A DNA stretch of 10,719 nucleotides, taken from Oscillospiraceae bacterium (GTDB lineage Bacteria > Bacillota > Clostridia > Oscillospirales > Oscillospiraceae). Of the stretch, positions 5,653-10,719 are shown piece by piece. The translations under genes and the position numbers were made by a program. The notes under the pieces were generated by a model, which saw only the letters and a program-made list of their open reading frames with translations, had not been told where the DNA came from and searched no databases. Position 1 is the stretch's first letter. The number at the start of each line of letters is the position of its first letter. The stretch lies in assembly GCA_017936205.1 (NCBI GenBank), contig JAGBGB010000107.1:1-10719 (forward strand), given 5' to 3'.

Positions 5653-6513
5653 ATGTGGAAAGCCGAGCATTGGAAAGATTACGAGGTATTAGATACCTCT
5701 GATGGAGAAAAGTTAGAACGCTGGGGAAAGTATATTCTGGTTCGCCCGGATCCCCAGGTCATTTGGAACACCCCTAAGAAGGACCCTCGCTGGCGAAAGT
5801 TCGATGCAAGATACGCACGCTCCAACACCGGCGGTGGTCAGTGGTCCCGACACAATCTGCCGGAGCGCTGGCAGATCCGCTATCGGGATCTGACCTTTAA
5901 TGTGAAGCCCATGAACTTCAAGCACACGGGAGTCTTCCCCGAGCAGGCGGCAAACTGGGATTTTATCGACCAGCAGATCCGAAATGCCGGTCGTCCCCTG
6001 CGTGTGCTGAACCTCTTCGCCTACACCGGCGGCGCCACCTTGGCTGCCGCCAGGGCAGGTGCCTCTGTCTGCCATGTAGATGCAGCCAAGGGCATGGTAG
6101 CTTGGGCAAGAGAAAACGCTGCCTCCTCCGGCCTGTCCGACGCTCCCATCCGTTGGATCATTGACGACTGCGCCAAATTTGTGGAGCGAGAAATTAAAAG
6201 AGGCAAGACCTACGATGCCGTGATCATGGATCCTCCCAGCTACGGAAGAGGACCTTCCGGTGAGATCTGGAAGTTAGAGAAGGACCTATTCTCCTTCCTG
6301 CAGTTGGTTGCCGGTGTTCTGTCCCCGGATCCTCAATTCTTTATTATCAACTCCTATACCACCGGATTGGCACCCTCTGTACTGACCTGTCTGCTGGACA
6401 GCATCATCACTCCCAAGTACGGCGGACATACAGAATCCGATGAACTGGGTCTGCCTACCTCTAACGGTCTGGTGCTGCCCTGTGGTGCAACCGGGCGCTG
6501 GGTGAAGGAGTAA
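5653..6513 (+). CDS. Class I SAM-dependent RNA methyltransferase (COG1092, RlmI/RlmK-like)
   Basis: A cytoplasmic protein of 286 residues. The C-terminal two-thirds is a Rossmann-fold methyltransferase: SAM-binding motif I VLNLFAYTGG (118-127), acidic residue after the second strand (D143 in HVDAAKGM), DD at 171-172, and motif IV IMDPPSYGRG (191-200), which in this group faces the target base. KHTGVFPEQAANW (90-102) is also typical of the COG1092 family. The PUA domain of full-length RlmI is absent; the protein begins instead with a short beta-rich part. Relatives methylate 23S rRNA (RlmI C1962; RlmK G2069), but the target cannot be assigned here. ATG at 5653 has AGGAGG (5638-5643) 9 nt upstream, inside the final codons of the PBP gene, so co-transcription and coupled translation are likely. 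Confidence 0.85.
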   Translation: MWKAEHWKDYEVLDTSDGEKLERWGKYILVRPDPQVIWNTPKKDPRWRKFDARYARSNTGGGQWSRHNLPERWQIRYRDLTFNVKPMNFKHTGVFPEQAANWDFIDQQIRNAGRPLRVLNLFAYTGGATLAAARAGASVCHVDAAKGMVAWARENAASSGLSDAPIRWIIDDCAKFVEREIKRGKTYDAVIMDPPSYGRGPSGEIWKLEKDLFSFLQLVAGVLSPDPQFFIINSYTTGLAPSVLTCLLDSIITPKYGGHTESDELGLPTSNGLVLPCGATGRWVKE

Positions 6514-6529
6514 AAGGAAGCTATGAACC

Positions 6530-7378
6530 ATGAGTATTGCCATTGAAACCAAGGATCTGCATTTTAGCTACCCTGCCAGAGACGGAGAAACTATGCTTCC
6601 CGTCTTCCGAGATCTGGACCTGCAGATCCAAGAAGGCAGCTTTGTTGCCGTATTAGGACATAACGGCTGCGGCAAGTCCACCCTTGCCAAGCATTTTAAC
6701 GCCATTCTCCTGCCCGAGGGGGGAAGCGTCCACGTTTTTGGCAGGGACACCGCCAACGAGGAGCTGCTTCTGGAGATCCGCCGCACTGTCGGCATGGTCT
6801 TCCAGAATCCGGACAACCAAATGGTTGCCAATGTGGTAGAGGAGGACGTGGCATTTGCCCCGGAGAATCTGGGAGTTCCCTCTCCCGAGATCCGCAAGCG
6901 GGTAGATGCAGCCCTGAAGGCGGTGGGAATGTACGACTATCGTCGCCATGCCCCCCATCTCCTTTCCGGCGGACAGAAGCAGCGGATCGCCATAGCCGGT
7001 GTCATTGCTATGGAGCCCCGTTGCATCGTTCTGGACGAGCCCACTGCCATGCTGGATCCCCACGGTCGGGAGGAGGTCATGCAGACCATTGAGCGGCTGA
7101 ATCGGGAGCAGGGTATTACAGTGATCCTGATCACCCACCATATGACCGAGGCCATCCGTGCCCAACGAGTCATCGTCATGCACGAGGGTGCGGTTCTGAC
7201 CGACGGCACACCGAAGGAGGTCTTCGTACAGGTGGAGCTGCTGAAGAATGCCGGCCTTGCAGTCCCCGCAACCACCGAGCTCCTATTCCATCTAAACCGG
7301 CAGGGGCATTCCCTGCCTTTAGACGCTCTTTCCATTGAAGAATGTGCGCAGGCACTTTGCGCTTGGGCAAAGGCTTGA
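6530..7378 (+). CDS. ecfA1: ECF transporter ATPase EcfA1 (CbiO-type)
   Basis: A 282-residue ABC ATPase, one half of the EcfA1-EcfA2 motor of an energy-coupling factor vitamin/metal importer on the inner membrane face. Motifs in order: Walker A GHNGCGKST (43-51), Q-loop FQNPDNQ (91-97), signature LSGGQ (145-149), Walker B CIVLDE (165-170, catalytic E170) and H-loop H203. FQNPDNQ is the usual mark of EcfA1, whereas EcfA2 has a FQYPE-type loop. The C-terminal stretch L-A-V-P-x-T-T-E-L (about 245-253) is also typical of the subfamily. The start at 6530 is preferred, with AAGGAAG (6514-6520) 9 nt upstream. An out-of-frame ATG at 6523 opens only seven codons. It lies 16 nt after the methyltransferase gene and is followed by ecfA2. 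Confidence 0.93.
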   Translation: MSIAIETKDLHFSYPARDGETMLPVFRDLDLQIQEGSFVAVLGHNGCGKSTLAKHFNAILLPEGGSVHVFGRDTANEELLLEIRRTVGMVFQNPDNQMVANVVEEDVAFAPENLGVPSPEIRKRVDAALKAVGMYDYRRHAPHLLSGGQKQRIAIAGVIAMEPRCIVLDEPTAMLDPHGREEVMQTIERLNREQGITVILITHHMTEAIRAQRVIVMHEGAVLTDGTPKEVFVQVELLKNAGLAVPATTELLFHLNRQGHSLPLDALSIEECAQALCAWAKA

Positions 7379-7384
7379 CCACCC

Positions 7385-7390
7385 AGGAGG
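7385..7390 (+). promoter_or_regulatory. Ribosome binding site deciding the TTG start of ecfA2
   Basis: Perfect AGGAGG, 7 nt before TTG at 7398 and 16 nt before the alternative ATG at 7407. The spacing supports the TTG. Confidence 0.75.
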
Positions 7391-7397
7391 AACTACC

Positions 7398-8255
7398 TTG
7401 ACACCAATGATAGAAGTAAAAAACCTCACTCACACCTACAGCACGGGAACTCCCTTCGAGCATACTGCGGTGAAGGATATTAGCTTTTCCGTACAGAAGG
7501 GGGAATTCTTGGGCATTATCGGCCACACCGGTTCCGGTAAGTCCACCCTGATGCAGCACCTGAACGGCTTATTGAAGCCGGAGCAAGGGGACATTCTCCT
7601 GAACGGAGAGAGCATCTGGAAGGACAAGCTCAGCACCCGTGCTGCTCGTTTCCGTGTAGGTCTGGTATTCCAGTACCCGGAGTACCAGCTGTTTGAGGAA
7701 ACCGTTTTTAAAGATATTGCCTTCGGTCCTCGGAATATGGGATTGAAGGAGGAGGAGATCCAAAAGCGAGTCCTTCGTGCTGCTGCTTTTGTGGGTCTGC
7801 CGGAAGACAGCCTGCAAAAATCTCCCTTCGAGCTTTCCGGCGGACAGAAGCGCCGAGTCGCCATTGCAGGTGTGATCGCCATGGAGCCGGAGGTCATTAT
7901 TTTTGACGAGCCTACTGCAGGCTTAGATCCTGCAGGCTGTCGTGCCATTCTGGAGAATATTGAGCAGTACCGTCGTGCTACGGGAGCCACTGTGCTTATG
8001 GTCAGTCATTCCATGGATGATGTGGCGCTGCTGGCAGATCGTCTGCTGGTTCTGAATCAGGGCAGCATCGAGATGCTGGGTGCTCCCTCCGAGGTATTCC
8101 GCCATGCTGAGAGATTGCAGCAGATCGGTCTTGCAGTCCCTCAGGTCACTGCCCTATTCCTCCGTCTAAAGGAGCTGGGACTTCCTGTAGATCCGGCTAC
8201 CTACACCCTTGCAGATGCCTTGAAGCAGCTGCAGACTCTGAAGGGAGGGGTTTAG
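7398..8255 (+). CDS. ecfA2: ECF transporter ATPase EcfA2
   Basis: A 285-residue ABC ATPase, partner of EcfA1. With the first residue at 7398: Walker A GHTGSGKST (42-50), Q-loop FQYPEYQLFEET (91-102, the EcfA2-type loop), signature LSGGQ (146-150), Walker B IIFDE (167-171, E171) and H204. All catalytic residues are present. The start is a TTG: AGGAGG at 7385-7390 stands 7 nt before it, whereas the in-frame ATG at 7407 is 16 nt away. The reading frame stays open back to an ATG at 7335, but that would overlap ecfA1 by 44 nt without a ribosome binding site and would add a non-homologous leader. The stop is separated from the ecfT ATG by one base, so the two are probably translationally coupled. 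Confidence 0.92.
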   Translation: MTPMIEVKNLTHTYSTGTPFEHTAVKDISFSVQKGEFLGIIGHTGSGKSTLMQHLNGLLKPEQGDILLNGESIWKDKLSTRAARFRVGLVFQYPEYQLFEETVFKDIAFGPRNMGLKEEEIQKRVLRAAAFVGLPEDSLQKSPFELSGGQKRRVAIAGVIAMEPEVIIFDEPTAGLDPAGCRAILENIEQYRRATGATVLMVSHSMDDVALLADRLLVLNQGSIEMLGAPSEVFRHAERLQQIGLAVPQVTALFLRLKELGLPVDPATYTLADALKQLQTLKGGV

Positions 8256-8256
8256 G

Positions 8257-9060
8257 ATGCTGAAGGATATTACTCTGGGTCAGTATTTCCCCGGGAACAG
8301 CCCCATCCATCGCTTAGATGCCCGCTGCAAGCTCATGCGTGTTGTGGTGTATATCGTAGCCCTGTTCCTTTGTAAAAGCTACTTCTCCTACGGTCTGGCG
8401 CTACTGTTCCTCATCACAGCCATTGCCCTGTCCCGTATCCGTCTGAAGGCCCTGTTTAAGGGTATGAAGACACTGCTGATCATCATATTATTTACTGCCC
8501 TGATCAATATGTTCTATACCCCCGGCACAGTTTTGGCAAAGTTTTGGATCTTCACCATTACGGAGGAGGGTCTGCGCAATGCCCTATTCCTTGTGCTGCG
8601 GATCGTTATGCTGGTAAGCGGAACCTTCCTGCTGACCTATACCACCTCTCCCATAGACCTGACAGATGGCTTGGAGAGCCTGCTCAGTCCCCTGAAGAAG
8701 CTCCACTTCCCTGTCCACGAGCTTGCCATGATGATGAGCATCGCCCTGCGCTTTATCCCCACTCTGATTGAGGAAACAGACAAGATCATCTCTGCCCAGA
8801 AGGCAAGAGGCGCCGACTTCGAAAGCGGCAACCTGTTCCGCAGAGCCAAGGCTTTGATCCCCATTCTGATTCCCTTGTTTATCAGTGCCTTCCGCCGTGC
8901 CGAGGAGCTGGCTACAGCTATGGAATGCCGCTGCTACCACGGAGGAAAGGGCCGCACAAAAATGAAGCAGCTCCACTATCACATGATCGATGCCATAGCC
9001 GCTGTGATCACGCTGACTGTTTTTGCGGGAATCATCGTTCTGCGCAGCCATGGGCTGTAA
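8257..9060 (+). CDS. ecfT: ECF transporter transmembrane subunit EcfT
   Basis: A 267-residue membrane protein with hydrophobic stretches near 27-44, 45-60, 72-90, 105-128, 197-211 and 245-262. It links the two ATPases to a substrate-binding S component. H-R-L-D-A-R-C-K (18-25) is the usual N-terminal motif. The two coupling-helix signatures are present: AQKARGAD (ARG at 183-185) and AMECRCYHGG, where the central Arg (R225) is kept but flanked by cysteines instead of Ala and Gly. GGAGG (8244-8248) lies 8 nt before the ATG, inside the end of ecfA2. No S component gene is adjacent, which fits a shared (group II) module serving S components encoded elsewhere; the transported vitamin therefore cannot be told from this locus. 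Confidence 0.92.
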   Translation: MLKDITLGQYFPGNSPIHRLDARCKLMRVVVYIVALFLCKSYFSYGLALLFLITAIALSRIRLKALFKGMKTLLIIILFTALINMFYTPGTVLAKFWIFTITEEGLRNALFLVLRIVMLVSGTFLLTYTTSPIDLTDGLESLLSPLKKLHFPVHELAMMMSIALRFIPTLIEETDKIISAQKARGADFESGNLFRRAKALIPILIPLFISAFRRAEELATAMECRCYHGGKGRTKMKQLHYHMIDAIAAVITLTVFAGIIVLRSHGL

Positions 9061-9072
9061 CAGGAGGTTACT

Positions 9073-9837
9073 TTGCGTAATATCATTTTGTTCCTGAAAT
9101 ATGACGGCTCTGCCTACCACGGTTGGCAGGTGCAGAAGAACGCCTGCTCCGTAGCCCAAACCCTGGAGGAAGCCACCGCCCGTGTAGTAGGCCATAAGGT
9201 CCATATCACAGGCTGCGGTCGTACGGATGCAGGCGTTCATGCAAGGGTCTATGTTGCCAACTTCCGCACAGAGTCCCGGATCCCTGTTGACCGTTTACCC
9301 TATGCTCTGAACACCCACCTTCCCGGTGATATTGTTGTGTTCGATGCCAAGCAGACCCATGAGGGCTTCAATGCCATTGGCTCCTGTGTGAAGAAGGAAT
9401 ACACCTATCAGATCTACAATTCCCATATTCGGGATCCCTTCTTCGTCAACCGAGCCTGGTTCTACCCCAAACACCTTGACGAGACCATAATGCAGCAAGC
9501 CGCCTCCGCCTTTGTAGGCACCCACGACTTCGCTGCAGTCCGCTCCGTGGGAACGGATGTAAAATCTACCATACGGACGGTACATCACTTTGAAGTAGAA
9601 CGGCGGGATCAGTTGATCCTGTGCCGTGTCTGTGCCAACGGTTTCCTGTATAATATGGCAAGAGCCATGACAGGAACCATCGTCTATGCCGCAGAGGGGA
9701 AGATCCGTCCCGACGAGATCGGTGCGATTCTTGACAGCGGCAATCGCACCGCAGCAGGGCCCACTGTTCCACCGGGGGGGCTGTATATGACCCAGCTTTG
9801 GTACGATGACGGCATAGAACGCTTCCATGTATACTGA
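9073..9837 (+). CDS. truA: tRNA pseudouridine(38-40) synthase TruA
   Basis: A 254-residue cytoplasmic enzyme that isomerises uridines 38, 39 and 40 in the tRNA anticodon stem-loop. The N-terminal L-K-Y-D-G-S-x-Y-H-G-W-Q pattern (8-19) and the catalytic motif [11 protein letters not shown] (47-57) with nucleophile D52 are characteristic. [12 protein letters not shown], around 194-205, is the second family hallmark. The length is normal. The start is TTG at 9073, with AGGAGG (9062-9067) 5 nt upstream; no ATG near the start fits the alignment. It follows ecfT by 12 nt. ecfA1-ecfA2-ecfT-truA is a classic Firmicutes order, usually continued by rplM-rpsI, which are absent here. Confidence 0.95.
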   Translation: MRNIILFLKYDGSAYHGWQVQKNACSVAQTLEEATARVVGHKVHITGCGRTDAGVHARVYVANFRTESRIPVDRLPYALNTHLPGDIVVFDAKQTHEGFNAIGSCVKKEYTYQIYNSHIRDPFFVNRAWFYPKHLDETIMQQAASAFVGTHDFAAVRSVGTDVKSTIRTVHHFEVERRDQLILCRVCANGFLYNMARAMTGTIVYAAEGKIRPDEIGAILDSGNRTAAGPTVPPGGLYMTQLWYDDGIERFHVY

Positions 9838-9854
9838 CCTTTAGGAGGTACACC

Positions 9855-10719
9855 ATGAAACCTACCATTTGCAACCGCTGTAAGAAGAATCTTGCAGTTG
9901 TCTTTATTACCAAATTAGAAAACGGAAAGTCCATTTCTGAAGGTCTCTGCCTGAAATGTGCCAGAGAACTGAGTCTGCCTCAGGTAGACGAGATCGTCAA
10001 CCGCATGGGACTGACGGACGAGGATCTGGATTCCATCAACGAAGAAATGACCGCCCTCATAAACCCGGATATGGAACAGGAGGATGAGGACGAGGACGAT
10101 ATCGGCAGTCGCACTGCCACCTTCCCCCACATGAATCGCCTGTTCGGAAGCATGGGCGGCCCCTTAGCCCCTAAGGAGCCCCAAAAGGATAAGAAGGAGC
10201 CCCCTGTAGAGAAGGGCAAGAAACAGAAAAAGCGGAAATTCTTAGATTCCTACTGCCTGAACCTGACAGAAAAGGCAAGAAAGAATACCTTGGATAAGCT
10301 CATCGGCAGAGAGGTGGAAATTGAACGAGTGGTACAGATCCTGAACCGCCGTCAGAAGAACAACCCCTGCCTTATCGGTGAGCCCGGTGTAGGTAAAACT
10401 GCCATTGCAGAGGGCCTTGCACAGCGGATCGTTGCAGGGGATGTTCCCTTTAAGCTCCGTGACAAGGAGGTTTATCTGCTGGATCTGACTGCTCTTGTAG
10501 CAGGAACCCAGTTCCGTGGACAGTTCGAGAGCCGTATGAAGAGCCTGATCACCGAGATCAAGGAGTGCGGCAACATCATTCTGGTCATTGATGAGGTCCA
10601 CAGTCTGGTAGGTGCCGGGGATTCCGAGGGCTCTATGAGTGCTGCCAACATCCTCAAGCCTGCCCTGTCCCGCGGCGAGATCCAGGTCATCGGCGCGACA
10701 ACATTCAACGAGTACCGCA
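9855..10719 (+). CDS. ClpE/ClpC-like AAA+ unfoldase with N-terminal zinc finger, 3' end beyond window
   Basis: The open frame runs 288 codons to the window edge. It starts [10 protein letters not shown] with C6-x2-C9-x22-C32-x2-C35, the zinc-finger spacing described for ClpE, in place of the double Clp N-domain of ClpC. An acidic stretch (about 74-83), then a Lys/Pro-rich linker (about 105-128) lead to the first AAA+ domain from about 140. Seen there are [15 protein letters not shown], Walker A GEPGVGKT (175-182), the GTQFRGQFE pore/substrate region (217-225) and Walker B ILVIDE (242-247). The second AAA+ domain and a ClpP-binding loop, if any, are outside. It would unfold proteins for ClpP in the cytosol. 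AGGAGG (9843-9848) is 6 nt before the ATG, and the gene lies 17 nt after truA. No CtsR- or CIRCE-like operator is visible in the gap. Confidence 0.85.
   Translation, partial: MKPTICNRCKKNLAVVFITKLENGKSISEGLCLKCARELSLPQVDEIVNRMGLTDEDLDSINEEMTALINPDMEQEDEDEDDIGSRTATFPHMNRLFGSMGGPLAPKEPQKDKKEPPVEKGKKQKKRKFLDSYCLNLTEKARKNTLDKLIGREVEIERVVQILNRRQKNNPCLIGEPGVGKTAIAEGLAQRIVAGDVPFKLRDKEVYLLDLTALVAGTQFRGQFESRMKSLITEIKECGNIILVIDEVHSLVGAGDSEGSMSAANILKPALSRGEIQVIGATTFNEYR

Noticed and set aside
6523..6546. Seven-codon open frame overlapping the start of ecfA1, as a possible leader peptide
   Set aside because: The ribosome binding site is too close to its ATG, and it has no run of regulatory codons or attenuator structure.
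7335..7397. Extended ATG start of ecfA2 at 7335
   Set aside because: It would overlap ecfA1 by 44 nt, lacks a ribosome binding site, and adds residues unlike the family; AGGAGG correctly positions the TTG at 7398.

Overview
The window reads as chromosomal DNA of a low-to-mid GC Clostridia (Firmicutes), most likely a gut Oscillospirales/Ruminococcaceae-type organism. This is inferred from the DUF1292 gene, the ecfA1-ecfA2-ecfT-truA block, a Firmicutes-style class A penicillin-binding protein, strong AGGAGG ribosome binding sites with two TTG starts, and sigma-A type promoters. No mobile element, tRNA, rRNA or CRISPR array was seen.

Left part (1-2661), all on the minus strand. In transcription order it holds a DUF1292 protein with its own promoter, a 6S RNA gene (not protein coding, about 200 nt, with its own promoter), a two-module membrane-anchored parvulin/PrsA-like foldase with a near-consensus promoter and an intrinsic terminator, and the first 39 codons of tcdA (t6A dehydratase, ThiF family), which leaves the window. 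The 6S assignment rests on a closing stem pairing both ends, the conserved GUUCG/CGGC element, a 10-bp terminal hairpin and a promoter placed to start exactly at the 5' end.

A divergent control region (about 2604-2914) separates this from the right part.

Right part (2915-10719), all on the plus strand: seven tightly packed genes with gaps of 1-19 nt and no terminator between them. They are a class A PBP (with an unusual zinc-ribbon-like insert, a cysteine-rich C-terminal region and a repetitive Pro/Thr tail), an RlmI-like SAM methyltransferase, the ECF vitamin transporter module EcfA1-EcfA2-EcfT, the tRNA pseudouridine synthase TruA, and a ClpE-like AAA+ unfoldase with an N-terminal zinc finger, cut by the window end. 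This looks like one long housekeeping operon joining wall synthesis, micronutrient uptake, RNA modification and protein quality control.

Most of the window is ordinary core genome. The points that deserve a second look are the 6S RNA with a palindrome on its -35 box, the acidic/His-rich inserts at equivalent places in the duplicated foldase, and the cysteine features of the PBP. I see no convincing new multi-gene system.
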